A stretch of DNA of 64,000 nucleotides from Pseudomonas putida S13.1.2 (GCF_000498395.2 NZ_CP010979.1:744001-808000), one strand, 5' to 3'; positions 21,842 through 31,022 are shown, counted from the stretch's first letter. The notes: generated from the sequence alone by a model not told the origin. Numbers and translations: made by a program.

Positions 21842-22663
21842 ATGGACCGTTCACTGCAACTCAACCGCATCAGTTGGGACGAACGCGCCCCACTGCACGC
21901 TGCCTCGAAGGACTACGAAGTCGAGATTCTGGTCCAGCGCCCCGGGCACCTGTCCGAAACCGTGCGCTTCGACCTGCCTTTGCTCGGCGATATCAAAGGG
22001 TTGAAGACCGTCCACCTGCAGTGCCACATTGGTACCGACACCCTTTCGCTGGCGCGTCTTGGTGCCAAGGTCAGCGGCCTGGACTATTCCGCGGCTTCGC
22101 TGGCCGAAGCGCGGGCACTGGCCGAGCGTTGCGCGGTGCCCATCGAGTATGTCGAGTCCGACGTCTATGCCGCCGACAAGGTACTGCCGGCAGGCACGTT
22201 CGACCTGGTCTACACCGGTATCGGCGCGCTCTGCTGGTTGCCCCGCATCGAGCCGTGGGCGCGTACGGTCGCGGCGCTGCTGAAACCCGGCGGGCGGTTG
22301 TTCCTGCGCGATGGGCACCCGATGCTGATGGCCGTGAATGAAGACCACCAGGACCGCTTGCAGCTCGAATACCCGTATTTCGAGCACGAAGCGCCCACGG
22401 TGTGGCACAACGACCAGACCTACGTTGCAACTGAACAGCGCCTTGCCCATACCGAAACCCACGAATGGAACCACGGCCTGGGTGAAGTCGTTACTGCCCT
22501 GCTGGCGCATGGGTTGCAACTGACGGCACTGGTCGAGCACCAGAGCATCCCTTGGGAGGCGCTGCCGGGGCAGATGCTCAAGGGCAGCGATGGTGAGTAT
22601 CGCTTGCGCGAGCAGCCTGCACGCCTGCCCCTGAGCTACACCTTGGTGGCGGTCAAAGCCTGA
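21842..22663 (+). CDS. Class I SAM-dependent methyltransferase
   Basis: 273 residues. Motif I HLQCHIGTDTLSLARLGAKVSGLDYSAASL is a Rossmann SAM-binding site in which GxG is replaced by CHIGTD, as in a known clade of small-molecule methyltransferases; TFDLVYTGIGALCWLP is the post-motif region. Cytosolic; substrate unknown. AAGGAAGACACC precedes the ATG. Convergent with the SDR gene with no gap. Confidence 0.85.
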   Translation: MDRSLQLNRISWDERAPLHAASKDYEVEILVQRPGHLSETVRFDLPLLGDIKGLKTVHLQCHIGTDTLSLARLGAKVSGLDYSAASLAEARALAERCAVPIEYVESDVYAADKVLPAGTFDLVYTGIGALCWLPRIEPWARTVAALLKPGGRLFLRDGHPMLMAVNEDHQDRLQLEYPYFEHEAPTVWHNDQTYVATEQRLAHTETHEWNHGLGEVVTALLAHGLQLTALVEHQSIPWEALPGQMLKGSDGEYRLREQPARLPLSYTLVAVKA

Positions 22664-23431
22664 TCAGGACAGGTAACCGCCGTCGACGTTCAGTGCCGTG
22701 CCGGTGGTGTAGCTGGACGCATCGCTGGCCAGGTACAACACCGCGCCGGCCATTTCCTTGGGGTCGGCCACGCGTTTGAGCGGGATCTGCTGCAGGGCGG
22801 CATTCAGGATGGCATCGTTTTTCACCAGTGCAGAGGCAAACTTGGTGTCGGTCAGGCCCGGCAGCAGGGCGTTGCAGCGAATGCCGAACTGGGCGCACTC
22901 CTTGGCGAAGACCTTGGTCATGTTGATGACTGCCGCCTTGGTCACCGAATAGATACCCTGGAAGTGGCCGGGTGACACGCCGTTGATCGATGCCACGTTG
23001 ATGATGCTGCCGCCGCCATGCTCGCGCATCAGCTTGCCGGCTTCCACCGACATGAAGAAGTAACCGCGGATGTTCACGTCCACGGTCTTCTGGAAGGCAT
23101 TCAGGTCGGTGTCCAGCACGTTGCAGAACTGCGGGTTGGTGGCGGCGTTGTTGACCAGGATGTCCAGGCGCCCGAACTGTTCGCGGATGCCGGCGAACAC
23201 CTGCTGGATCTGTTCCATCTCACCGATGTGGCAGGCCACCGCCGTCGCCTTGCCACCCGCGGCGATGATTGCCTCGGCTACCTGTTGGCAACCGTCGAGC
23301 TTGCGGCTGGAAACGATCACATGGGCACCTTGCTGGGCCAGCAGGTGGGCGATGGCTTCGCCGATGCCGCGGCTGGCGCCGGAAACAAAGGCAATCTTGC
23401 CGTCGAGGTCGAACAGGTGGGTCTTGGACAT
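22664..23431 (-). CDS. SDR-family oxidoreductase
   Basis: 255-residue short-chain dehydrogenase. Cofactor site SGASRGIGEAIA, NNAAT at the middle strand, catalytic Ser (NVASINGVS) and YSVTK. The C-terminal LYLASDASSYTTGTALNVDGGYLS matches FabG-like enzymes. Probably acts on a hydroxy- or ketoacyl substrate: it follows the phosphotransferase gene by 36 bp, suggesting one transcript. Confidence 0.88.
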   Translation of the reverse strand: MSKTHLFDLDGKIAFVSGASRGIGEAIAHLLAQQGAHVIVSSRKLDGCQQVAEAIIAAGGKATAVACHIGEMEQIQQVFAGIREQFGRLDILVNNAATNPQFCNVLDTDLNAFQKTVDVNIRGYFFMSVEAGKLMREHGGGSIINVASINGVSPGHFQGIYSVTKAAVINMTKVFAKECAQFGIRCNALLPGLTDTKFASALVKNDAILNAALQQIPLKRVADPKEMAGAVLYLASDASSYTTGTALNVDGGYLS

Positions 23432-23467
23432 GCTGTTTTCCTTGTTATCCGTCGTCGTGGGCGTTGC

Positions 23468-24535
23468 TCAGAGGCTGGACTTGGCAATGACCTGCAAGGT
23501 CATCTGCTCCAGCAAGCGGTTCATGTGGATGAACTGGGCGAAACGCTTGTCCTGGGTCTGGCCGTGGTAATAGCGGTAGTAGATCTGCTGGACGATACCG
23601 GCCAGGCGGAACAGGCCATAGCAGTAGTAGAAATCGAAGTTGTCCAACGCGATACCCGCCCGCTCGGCGTAGTAATCCACGAACTGGCGGCGGGTGAGCA
23701 TGCCCGGCGCGTTGCTCGGCTGGCGGCGCATCAGCTGCACCGGCGCCGGGTCGTCGGCCTCGATCCAGTAGGCCAGGCTGTTGCCCAGGTCCATCAGCGG
23801 GTCGCCCAGGGTGGCCATTTCCCAGTCAAGCACACCAATGATGTGCATGGGGTTGTCGGCGTCGAGGATCACGTTGTCGAAGCGGTAATCGTTGTGCACG
23901 ATGGCGGGCTTCGGATGGTCGGCCGGCATTTTATCGTGCAACCAGGCGGTCACCTTTTCCCAGCGCGGGGCATCCGGGGTCAGGGCTTTTTCGTAGCGGC
24001 TGGTCCAGCCCTCGATCTGGCGCTGCACATAGCCTTCCGGCTTGCCCAGGTCGGCCAGGCCACAGGCGTTGTAGTCCACCTGGTGCAACTCGACCAGGCG
24101 GTCGATAAAGCTTTTGCACAGGGCCTCGGTACGGCTGGCGTCAAGGTTCAGCTCGGCAGGGATGTCCGAGCGCAGGATGATGCCCTTGACCCGTTCCATG
24201 ACGTAGAACTCGCCGCCGATCAGGCTGCTGTCGGTGCAGTGGACATACGCTTTGGGGCAGAAGGGGAAGCCGCTGTTCAACTGGTTGAGGATACGGAACT
24301 CGCGGCCCATGTCGTGAGCCGACTTGGCCTTTTGCCCAAATGGCGGGCGGCGCAGCACGAAGTCCCGGCCGGGGTAGCTGACCAGGTAGGTGAGGTTGGA
24401 GGCCCCCCCGGGGAACTGGCTTATGCTCGGCAGGCCGTCCAGGCCGGGGATGTTGGCCTTGAGGTAAGGGTCGATGACGGCCGCGTCGAGTTCTTCGCCG
24501 GGGCGTACCTGGGTGGACTGGTCGGTGAGCGTCAT
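23468..24535 (-). CDS. Phosphotransferase (ACAD10/11-like, APH fold)
   Basis: 355 residues with the aminoglycoside phosphotransferase fold: nucleotide loop FPGGASNLTYLVSY, catalytic-loop IVHNDYRFDNVILD and metal motif GVLDWEMATLGDPLMDLG. Close to the kinase domain of ACAD10/11-type proteins, which phosphorylate 4-hydroxyacyl-CoAs for further breakdown; this role is family-based inference. In an apparent operon with the SDR gene. Confidence 0.85.
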   Translation of the reverse strand: MTLTDQSTQVRPGEELDAAVIDPYLKANIPGLDGLPSISQFPGGASNLTYLVSYPGRDFVLRRPPFGQKAKSAHDMGREFRILNQLNSGFPFCPKAYVHCTDSSLIGGEFYVMERVKGIILRSDIPAELNLDASRTEALCKSFIDRLVELHQVDYNACGLADLGKPEGYVQRQIEGWTSRYEKALTPDAPRWEKVTAWLHDKMPADHPKPAIVHNDYRFDNVILDADNPMHIIGVLDWEMATLGDPLMDLGNSLAYWIEADDPAPVQLMRRQPSNAPGMLTRRQFVDYYAERAGIALDNFDFYYCYGLFRLAGIVQQIYYRYYHGQTQDKRFAQFIHMNRLLEQMTLQVIAKSSL

Positions 24536-24661
24536 GCGTTTTCCTTATTCTCGATCGCAAGGACTATTGGCTAATCTAATGGCCTGGCGGCGCTGGAACA
24601 AGCGTGCCAAGTGCCATATAGGCGAGGGTGTTGCAGGTCGATCACTGCACCGAATGCAGGG

Positions 24662-24698
24662 CAAAAAAAAACCGAAGCCGCCAAGGCTTCGGTTTTTC
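24662..24698. terminator. Bidirectional Rho-independent terminator
   Basis: CCGAAGCC and GGCTTCGG form an 8-bp stem with a 5-base loop, preceded by nine A and followed by five T, so it can work on both strands. It separates the SCP2 gene from the phosphotransferase/SDR pair. Confidence 0.85.
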
Positions 24699-24720
24699 GA
24701 TCATCCAGTGTACCCAGCCC

Positions 24721-25038
24721 TCAGGACGGGAACAGCTCGCTGAGTTTCATCGACAGCATCATGTCGCCTTCAACGCGCAGCTTGCCGCCCATGAAGGCCT
24801 GCATGCCGTCGGTTTCACCACTGACGATGCCCTTCAGGGTTTCGCTGTCCATCACCAGGGTGCAGTTGGCGTCCGGGTTTTCGCCTTCCTGCAGTTCGCA
24901 GGTGCCGTCTTTGACGATCAGCGCGTATTGCTTGTCTTCGTCGGTGATGTTGAAGCCGAACACCAGGTCCAGGCCGGCGGCAGCGGATGGGTTGAACTTC
25001 TCTTGCATCTTTTTGACGGCATCAGCTACGGAGGTCAT
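24721..25038 (-). CDS. SCP2 sterol-transfer domain protein
   Basis: 105 residues, a single SCP2 domain (VFGFNITDEDKQYALIVKDGTCEL; LVMDSETLKGIVSGETDGMQAFMGGKLRVEGD). Such domains bind lipids or acyl-CoAs in a hydrophobic groove. Start follows AAGGAATGCGCC. Its proximity to the phosphotransferase and SDR suggests a fatty-acyl metabolism context. Confidence 0.88.
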   Translation of the reverse strand: MTSVADAVKKMQEKFNPSAAAGLDLVFGFNITDEDKQYALIVKDGTCELQEGENPDANCTLVMDSETLKGIVSGETDGMQAFMGGKLRVEGDMMLSMKLSELFPS

Positions 25039-25094
25039 GGCGCATTCCTTATAGAGTTATTTACACGTCCCCGCAGGGACACAACAAACCGGGC

Positions 25095-25805
25095 TCATCG
25101 ATAGGTGACAAGCTCCGGTACCCTCAACAGCTGCACATGGGCCTGGCTGTTGAAGGAGGCCAGTGCCACGTCGCGGCCGCGAAACTTCAGCTGGCTGAGC
25201 GACGTGTTGATGATCTGCCAGTTCAGCGCGAACGCCTGGCTGGGGGTAATACGGGTCACCAGGTGGAGCAGGGCGGCAATGGTGCCGCCCGAGGTGAAAA
25301 TAGCGACATTGTCACCGCTGCCAGCGGTATCGAGCACGCGTTCCAGGCCAGCTTGTACACGGCGGGTGAACGCCTGCCAGCTTTCCAGGCCATCGTCGGC
25401 ATGTTCGCCCGTGTGCCAGCGCTGCACCATCAATGCGAACAGGCGCTGGAATTCGCTGCGGTGTTGCGCAGCATTGCGCAGGATGTGCAGGGCATCGGGC
25501 TCTTCTGGCAGCAGCCCGGGCAACAGGGCGCGGATGACGCCATCGGCATCGAACTCATTGAATGCCGCGTCGGTCTCAACAGCCGGCACCGGGCAGCCGC
25601 TGGCATGCAAGGCCTGCAGGGCCAGCCGTGCGGTATCCTGCTGGCGGCGCAGGTCGCCTGCCACGCAGCGGTCCAGCCGAACACCCAGCTGGGCCAGGTG
25701 CTCACCCAAGGCCTGGCTCTGGCGCACGCCCACGGGCGAGAGGACGTCGTAGTCATCGGCACCGAAGGAGGCTTGGCCATGTCGGATCAGGTAGAGGTTG
25801 CCCAC
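25095..25805 (-). CDS. Histidine phosphatase family protein
   Basis: 236 residues from a GTG at 25805 (GNLYLIRHGQASFGADDYD). LIRHGQ is the phosphohistidine motif of the phosphoglycerate-mutase-like superfamily; the second His lies in IFTSGG.IAALLH region. An ATG at 25856 would add 17 residues unlike family members. The substrate is unknown; neighbours suggest an acyl-CoA or lipid pathway. Confidence 0.8.
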   Translation of the reverse strand: MGNLYLIRHGQASFGADDYDVLSPVGVRQSQALGEHLAQLGVRLDRCVAGDLRRQQDTARLALQALHASGCPVPAVETDAAFNEFDADGVIRALLPGLLPEEPDALHILRNAAQHRSEFQRLFALMVQRWHTGEHADDGLESWQAFTRRVQAGLERVLDTAGSGDNVAIFTSGGTIAALLHLVTRITPSQAFALNWQIINTSLSQLKFRGRDVALASFNSQAHVQLLRVPELVTYR

Positions 25806-26003
25806 GAAAGGTTCCGGCCTGTTTGGAGGTTGCTGCGAGGTTAGGATGCAGCACACGGGCTGTCAACGAAAAAACATACAAGCGTTTGAAAAGGTTGTTT
25901 GAAAGGTGTTGCCAGCGTTTACACCGGCTGGCAGCACCTTGGGCGCAGCGGTATGCTTGCAACAGTTACGCGCCGCTTTGGCGCAGGTATTTAAGGAGTC
26001 AAC

Positions 26004-27023
26004 GTGGAGTTTCTTGCCGAGTACGCAAGCTTTCTCGCCAAAACCGCCACCCTGGTCATCGCCATCCTCGTGGTGCTGTCGGCCATCGCCGGGTTGCGCA
26101 GCAAAGGGCGGCGCAAACCGGGTGGGCAGCTGCAGGTCACCCGCCTGAACGAATTCTACAAGGACCTGCGCGAGCGCCTGGAGTCCGGCCTGCTCGACAA
26201 GGCCCAGCTCAAGGCCTTGCGCAAGCAGCAGGCCAAAGCGGAAAAACAGCAAAAGAAAGGCAAGGCCGAGGAAAAGGGCCGGGTTTTCGTGCTGGACTTC
26301 GATGGCGACATCAAAGCCTCTGCCACCGAAAGCCTGCGCAACGAAATTACCGCGCTGCTGACCCTCGCCACAGCGCGTGATGAAGTGGTGCTGCGCCTCG
26401 AAAGCGGTGGTGGCCTGGTGCACAGCTACGGCCTGGCGGCGTCGCAACTGGCGCGCATTCGTCAGGCGGGCATCCCGCTGACCGTGTGCATCGACAAGGT
26501 GGCCGCCAGCGGCGGATACATGATGGCCTGCATCGGCGAGAAAATCGTCAGTGCGCCGTTTGCCGTAGTGGGTTCGATCGGGGTGGTGGCGCAGTTGCCT
26601 AACGTCAACCGCCTGCTGAAAAAGCACGATATCGACTTTGAAGTGCTGACTGCTGGCGAATACAAGCGCACCCTGACCGTGTTTGGCGAGAACACCGACA
26701 AAGGCCGGGAGAAGTTCCAGGAAGACCTGGACATCACCCATCAGCTGTTCAAGGACTTTGTCGCCCGCTACCGCCCGCAGTTGCACATCGACGAAGTGGC
26801 CACTGGCGAAGTCTGGCTCGGCGTAGCCGCACTCAACCGCCAGCTGGTGGACGAACTGCAGACCAGCGACGAGTACCTCAGCGCACGCGCGCGCAACGCC
26901 AACCTGTTCCACCTACACTACGCCGAGCGCAAGAGCTTGCAAGAGCGGATCGGCATGGCGGCCAGTGGCACGGTGGAGAACACTGTGGTGGGCTTATGGA
27001 GTAAACTCGGTCGCCTGCGCTAA
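26004..27023 (+). CDS. sohB: Inner-membrane protease SohB
   Basis: 339-residue signal-peptide-peptidase-type serine protease (S49). An N-terminal membrane anchor (LAKTATLVIAILVVLSAIAGL), a basic linker, then the protease core with DKVAASGGYMMACIGEKIV (nucleophile Ser in ASGGYM) and AGEYKRTLTVFGENTDKGR (Lys base). The N-terminal SohB extension domain is present. Acts on the periplasmic side. Divergent from the phosphatase gene. Confidence 0.93.
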   Translation: MEFLAEYASFLAKTATLVIAILVVLSAIAGLRSKGRRKPGGQLQVTRLNEFYKDLRERLESGLLDKAQLKALRKQQAKAEKQQKKGKAEEKGRVFVLDFDGDIKASATESLRNEITALLTLATARDEVVLRLESGGGLVHSYGLAASQLARIRQAGIPLTVCIDKVAASGGYMMACIGEKIVSAPFAVVGSIGVVAQLPNVNRLLKKHDIDFEVLTAGEYKRTLTVFGENTDKGREKFQEDLDITHQLFKDFVARYRPQLHIDEVATGEVWLGVAALNRQLVDELQTSDEYLSARARNANLFHLHYAERKSLQERIGMAASGTVENTVVGLWSKLGRLR

Positions 27024-27177
27024 CACCTTGAACCCGTTGAAATTTTTTTTCGTTCAGGGGGTTGCAAGGTTAAAGGAATGAAGACATAATGGCGCCCATC
27101 GAAACGCAGCAAACTTTGAAAAAGGTTCAGCGTTTCAAGGAGATAGCAAAGCGCAAGCAGCTAGATCCGACCTTTGA

Positions 27178-27251
27178 GGCCGAGTAGCAAAGTGGTTATG
27201 CTCCGGATTGCAAATCCGTCTACGCCGGTTCGATTCCGACCTCGGCCTCCA
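27178..27251 (+). tRNA. tRNA-Cys (GCA)
   Basis: 74-nt cloverleaf GGCCGAG...CTCGGCC with encoded TCCA 3' end; anticodon loop ATTGCAAA gives GCA. A terminator follows within 10 bp. Confidence 0.97.
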
Positions 27252-27260
27252 CCATTCGAA

Positions 27261-27293
27261 AGCCCCGCAGATTAACGTCTGCGGGGTTTTTCT
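27261..27293 (+). terminator. Rho-independent terminator of tRNA-Cys
   Basis: CCCCGCAG / CTGCGGGG stem followed by a T run, 10 bp after the tRNA. Confidence 0.9.
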
Positions 27294-27373
27294 TTGTGCG
27301 TAGAAAACCCAGGTCGTTTCCGTATCAGCCCTCTCCTTGGAGTAGGGGATCCGCCGGCTTAACGCTCAGGCTG

Positions 27374-27508
27374 TCACTCCACGATACAGATCCACCGGTG
27401 GTTGTACCGGTAAGGAGCCCTTGTGAATGCCACGTCTGATACTAGGGTCATGCCACGCTTTTGAAGCGCTTCGGTCAGTTGAGCGAGTGTCTCTGCCTGG
27501 ATAGTCAT
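27374..27508 (-). CDS. 44-residue putative small protein
   Basis: Reads MTIQAETLAQLTEALQKRG then MTLVSDVAFTRAPYRYNHRW and ends ICIVE. GAGGTGACAGCA gives a good ribosome site. Amphipathic helix first, then a likely beta segment. It lies in the accessory stretch after tRNA-Cys, same strand as the gene at 27639. Unknown family; too short to be certain. Confidence 0.5.
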   Translation of the reverse strand: MTIQAETLAQLTEALQKRGMTLVSDVAFTRAPYRYNHRWICIVE

Positions 27509-27638
27509 TGCTGTCACCTCGTCAGATTTACTGCGTTCTTAATTCCTGACCGAGAAGACAACCGCCGGATTCAATTTTTTTGGCTCGCTGCACGATTGCG
27601 AGAAGGATCTCGCGGGCAGCGCCTACCCCGCTGACGCC

Positions 27639-27959
27639 TCAAAGCTTGTATTGAATGGTGTAGGACTCATCGGCTCTAGGCTCCATGGTGATAGGAATGC
27701 CGAAGATCTTTCCGTTACATTCACTGACGACGCAGCGATACACGGCCCCTTGCCTGAGTTGGGTCCACAAGCCTTCATCATGTATCACTATGCATGCCAC
27801 ACGCTCTTCCGGATCATTTCTGACCTGGGCAACGTGGTGGTCCAGGTCGCAGCCGAACTCGGCAGTCGTGAACTCTGGATCGTAGCCTATCAACACCCCG
27901 TGCCTTTGCAGGTCGTCCCTTATACGTTCAATCACGTCGTCTGCTTCTTGTTTTAACAT
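27639..27959 (-). CDS. Hypothetical protein, 106 residues
   Basis: MLKQEADDVIERIRDDLQRHGVLIGY... begins with an amphipathic helix, followed by HVAQVRNDPEERVACIVIHDEG and a beta-rich C-terminal half (YRCVVSECNGKIFGIPITMEP). Soluble, acidic. Unknown to me. It sits between the 44-residue gene and the SRAP gene, all on the minus strand, within the putative accessory block. Confidence 0.55.
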   Translation of the reverse strand: MLKQEADDVIERIRDDLQRHGVLIGYDPEFTTAEFGCDLDHHVAQVRNDPEERVACIVIHDEGLWTQLRQGAVYRCVVSECNGKIFGIPITMEPRADESYTIQYKL

Positions 27960-28004
27960 GATGGTTACCTCACGGTGCTTGTACCCCTCAAACTCTAGCT
28001 GACC

Positions 28005-28706
28005 CTACAGCTTTTCGTTGTCCAGTGGCGTAACCAACCATTCCCCCTCATTTCTGACATTACCCACCGCCTTGCTGACCGGGTACCAGCGAAAATCTGC
28101 TGCGGGCCGGCAGCCCTGTTCCACGATTGCCGCAGCTCGCTGCGGCGACGTAGTGGGTGCGATCCATTCCCGGGCGAGCTCAGGGGACAAGACCAAGGGT
28201 TTGCGGTCGTGGATATCGATCAGCCCTTGATCCGCTGCTGCTGTGATGATCACAAAACCATCGCGCTCGTCAGGCTCGATGTTCTGGTGCACTTCTGCAA
28301 GTGCCGCGAAGTACAGCGGCGCGCCATCCGCGCTGGTGATGTAAAAAGGCTGCTTTCGCTTTGGGTCCGCCGGATCAGGAATCCACTCGAACCAGCCATT
28401 TGCCGGTGCCAGTGCTCTGCCTGCGGGCCACAGCCCTTTGAAGAACTTGCCCGTTACCACCGTTTCGGCCCGGGCATTGATCGGATCCGGACGTTTCCCT
28501 TTCGCCCAGAACGGCGACCATCCCCATTTGACCCGATCCACACTCAGTCCTCCCTCCACCTGGCGTATGACCTCTACCCGGGTCGACGGCGCCACGTTGT
28601 AGCGGCTGATTGGCGCGTGGTCGTAGCCATTGATTACCACCAGGTCCAGCGATAGCTGGCGCAGGTAGTGATCCATCGACTCATAGATCGAGTACCGTCC
28701 GCACAT
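28005..28706 (-). CDS. SRAP-family abasic-site DNA-protein crosslink protein (YedK/HMCES type)
   Basis: 233 residues starting MCGRYSIYES; Cys2 is the catalytic thiol that crosslinks to abasic sites in single-stranded DNA. Other active-site positions are present: Asn78 (PINARAET), Glu107 (GWFEW) and His166 (IDIHDRKP). The upstream frame to 28736 is rejected since Met must be followed directly by Cys. Divergent from umuDC over a LexA box, implying SOS co-regulation. Confidence 0.9.
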   Translation of the reverse strand: MCGRYSIYESMDHYLRQLSLDLVVINGYDHAPISRYNVAPSTRVEVIRQVEGGLSVDRVKWGWSPFWAKGKRPDPINARAETVVTGKFFKGLWPAGRALAPANGWFEWIPDPADPKRKQPFYITSADGAPLYFAALAEVHQNIEPDERDGFVIITAAADQGLIDIHDRKPLVLSPELAREWIAPTTSPQRAAAIVEQGCRPAADFRWYPVSKAVGNVRNEGEWLVTPLDNEKL

Positions 28707-28772
28707 CTTCCACCTCTCGCCCGTCAGAAATTTCATCGCCCAGGATTGACCGGGCAGCCGATGCCAGATTTA

Positions 28773-28788
28773 CTGTATATGCATACAG
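28773..28788. promoter_or_regulatory. LexA-binding SOS box
   Basis: CTGTATATGCATACAG fits the CTGT-N8-ACAG consensus and is nearly palindromic. It lies 20 bp before the umuD start and 66 bp before the SRAP start, so could repress both. Confidence 0.85.
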
Positions 28789-28808
28789 TTTGCATTGGAC
28801 CTTCCGTC

Positions 28809-29237
28809 ATGACCATCACATCCCTGGGTACGCCAACCGGCGGCACCGCACCGCTACCGCTCTATTCGTTTCACGTTCCTGCGGGGTTCCCATCGCCTGC
28901 AGCGGACCATCTGGAAGGTCATATTTCCCTTGATGAACTGTTCGACCTGCGTGCGCCCCATGTGTATCTGGTAAAAGTCGAGGGTGACAGCATGCAAGGT
29001 GCAGGGATCTACTCGGGCGATATCGTCATCGTAGACCGCGGTCGCGAGGCCGAGCACGGCGACGTGGTGATTGCCGCCGTAAACAGCGAACCGGTCTGCA
29101 AGCGCCTCCACCGTCGCGACGGCGTGGTGATCCTGAAATCGGAAAACCCTGCCTACCCACCACGGTACATCATGGAGGGCGACGAGCTGGTCATTTGGGG
29201 CGTCGTGCGTTACAGCGTTCGCGACCATGCGCAGTGA
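28809..29237 (+). CDS. umuD: UmuD/RulA-type SOS mutagenesis protein
   Basis: 142-residue S24 autoprotease that on RecA-stimulated self-cleavage becomes the polymerase V subunit. Catalytic Ser61 (VEGDSMQGAGI) and Lys98 (EPVCKRLHRR) match UmuD Ser60/Lys97; the cleavage bond is Ala25-Gly26 (VPAGFPSP). Start chosen downstream of the SOS box; the longer frame would run through it. It overlaps umuC by 11 bp. Confidence 0.92.
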   Translation: MTITSLGTPTGGTAPLPLYSFHVPAGFPSPAADHLEGHISLDELFDLRAPHVYLVKVEGDSMQGAGIYSGDIVIVDRGREAEHGDVVIAAVNSEPVCKRLHRRDGVVILKSENPAYPPRYIMEGDELVIWGVVRYSVRDHAQ

Positions 29238-30501
29238 CCCGGTATTTGCGCTGATCGATTGCAACGCGTTCTATGCGAGCTGCGAGCGGGTATTCCGGCC
29301 GGACCTGACCAAGACCCCGATTGTCGTGTTGAGCAACAATGACGGCTGCGTGATCGCCAGGTCGTACGATGCGAAGCCCTACGTGAAGATGGGCGAGCCG
29401 TATTTTCAGGCAAAGGATAAGCTGCGCCGCCACGGCATCATGGCCTTCAGCAGTAATTACGCGCTGTACGGCGACATGAGCGAGCGCGTCATGACCCTGA
29501 TCGAATCGATGGTGCCTGACACTGAGGTCTACAGCATTGATGAATGCTTCGCCGATCTGTCGGGCATTCAGGAAAACCTGACGCAGTTCGGGCGAACCCT
29601 GCGCTCCAGGATCTTCCAGTGCACTGGGATCCCCGTGGGTGTCGGCATCGCTGGCACAAAGACGCTCGCCAAGCTGGCCAACCACACGGCCAAGCGCCTG
29701 CAGGCCCAGACGGGCGGGGTGGTCGACATTACCGATCCGTTCAAGCGCGATTGGGTGCTGCGCAACACAGAGGTGAAAGAGGTATGGGGTGTTGGCCGGC
29801 GAATGACCGCCCACCTCGAGGCGATGGGCATTCACACGGCGATGGATCTGGCCAAGGCTGATGCCTGGACGCTGCGGCAGAAATTCAGTGTGGTGGTGGA
29901 GAAGACTGCCCGCGAGCTGGCCGGCACGCCGTGCCTGGAACTGGACGAGGCCGAACCCCCGAAGCAGGAAATCTGTTGCAGCCGGATGTTCGGCAAGCGG
30001 CTGACAGAGCTGGCGCCCATCAAGCAGGCAGTGGCCACGTACGTTGGCCGAGCAGCGGAAAAGCTCCGGGCCCAGGGCTCAGTGTGCAAGCGCATGCGCG
30101 TCAGCATCCGCACCGGCATGTTCAACCCGGATGAGGCGCACCACGCACAGGGCGCGCTGGTGGAACTGCCATACCCAACTTGCGACACGCTGCTGATGAC
30201 CCGGCTGGCCACCGATGCGGTCGGGCGAATTTTCAGGCCAGGGTTTCGCTACAGCAAGGCAGAAGTGCTGCTGATGGACCTGCGGCAACCAGGTGAATTT
30301 TCAGAGGACTTGTTTGCGCTCAAGCAATCAGTGGCCTGTGACCGACTGATGCAGGTGATGGATGACATCAACGGGCGCTGGGGGAGGGGGACGATGCGAG
30401 CCGCCAGCGTGCCGGCAGCCCCGGACTGGGGCATGAGGAGGGAGATGATGAGCCAATCCTATACGACGCGGATCGATCAGCTGTGGACGGTCAAATGTTG
30501 A
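29227..30501 (+). CDS. umuC: UmuC/RulB-type Y-family DNA polymerase
   Basis: 424-residue translesion polymerase V catalytic subunit. Metal-binding residues Asp11 ([16 protein letters not shown]) and Asp105/Glu106 ([12 protein letters not shown]) are intact, followed by helix-hairpin-helix ([17 protein letters not shown]), little-finger domain and UmuC C-terminal region. Works with UmuD' in SOS mutagenesis. Starts inside umuD, so translation is coupled. Confidence 0.94.
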   Translation: MRSDPVFALIDCNAFYASCERVFRPDLTKTPIVVLSNNDGCVIARSYDAKPYVKMGEPYFQAKDKLRRHGIMAFSSNYALYGDMSERVMTLIESMVPDTEVYSIDECFADLSGIQENLTQFGRTLRSRIFQCTGIPVGVGIAGTKTLAKLANHTAKRLQAQTGGVVDITDPFKRDWVLRNTEVKEVWGVGRRMTAHLEAMGIHTAMDLAKADAWTLRQKFSVVVEKTARELAGTPCLELDEAEPPKQEICCSRMFGKRLTELAPIKQAVATYVGRAAEKLRAQGSVCKRMRVSIRTGMFNPDEAHHAQGALVELPYPTCDTLLMTRLATDAVGRIFRPGFRYSKAEVLLMDLRQPGEFSEDLFALKQSVACDRLMQVMDDINGRWGRGTMRAASVPAAPDWGMRREMMSQSYTTRIDQLWTVKC

Positions 30502-30704
30502 GCCTGCCATCGGCGTGGCTGGATGAGCTGAATGACCAGCCGGCCCTGGTGGCCGACCCCGATGGCAGGGCCGCAGTGCTTGCCGAGCTCGCGGTTTTCG
30601 CGCACCGACGCGGCGACGTTGACGCAGACCAGTTGGCCGACATGCTGGAGTTCGCCGAGGCGGCAAGGTTGTGGGCGCTTATTGAGCATGAAGAGGCGGC
30701 TTGA
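30495..30704 (+). CDS. Small hypothetical protein downstream of umuC
   Basis: 69 residues, [29 protein letters not shown]..., acidic and Ala/Leu-rich, mostly helical. Its ATG lies inside the last umuC codons (7-bp overlap), so it is likely the third gene of the SOS operon. I do not recognise its family; a role connected with polymerase V is positional inference. Confidence 0.7.
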   Translation: MLSLPSAWLDELNDQPALVADPDGRAAVLAELAVFAHRRGDVDADQLADMLEFAEAARLWALIEHEEAA

Positions 30705-30785
30705 GCCGTGATCAAGGCAATTGATGAAGCCAAGGACGCAGGTCCTCCCCAGGGCTTCATGGTCCTCACCCTGCACGGGCACGCG

Positions 30786-31022
30786 CTAGCCCTCAGGCAG
30801 GCTCACCCCGCAGATAAATTCATCCGACCCAAGCCGGTGCGACCCATACTCGACGACGTAACCAGCTCCAAGGCGCTCTGCTTCAACCTTGGCTGTATTC
30901 TGGTCCGCATAAACGTCGACAAAATGCCATGGGTGGCGGTCACGAAGCACGCCCCATCCGAGCACCCAGCCGGTATTGCCTGGGTCAGGCGGGAGATTCT
31001 TGGCCAGGCTGCGTATTGTCAT
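30786..31022 (-). CDS. Hypothetical protein, 78 residues
   Basis: MTIRSLAKNLPPDPGNTGWVLGW... with WHFVDVYADQNTAKVEAERLGAGYVVEYGSHR, a beta-alpha pattern with invariant-looking Trp and Gly residues. Soluble. Start could also be two residues earlier (MHMTIRS). Unknown family; in the accessory block after the umuDC genes, convergent to them. Confidence 0.55.
   Translation of the reverse strand: MTIRSLAKNLPPDPGNTGWVLGWGVLRDRHPWHFVDVYADQNTAKVEAERLGAGYVVEYGSHRLGSDEFICGVSLPEG

Noticed and set aside
23018..24574. 518-codon plus-strand frame
   Set aside because: Complement of the SDR and phosphotransferase genes; Val/Gln/His-rich composition typical of antisense frames.
27178..27251. tRNA-Cys as a proven island attachment site
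   Set aside because: No direct repeat of the tRNA 3' end and no integrase found in the window; kept only as a weak hypothesis.
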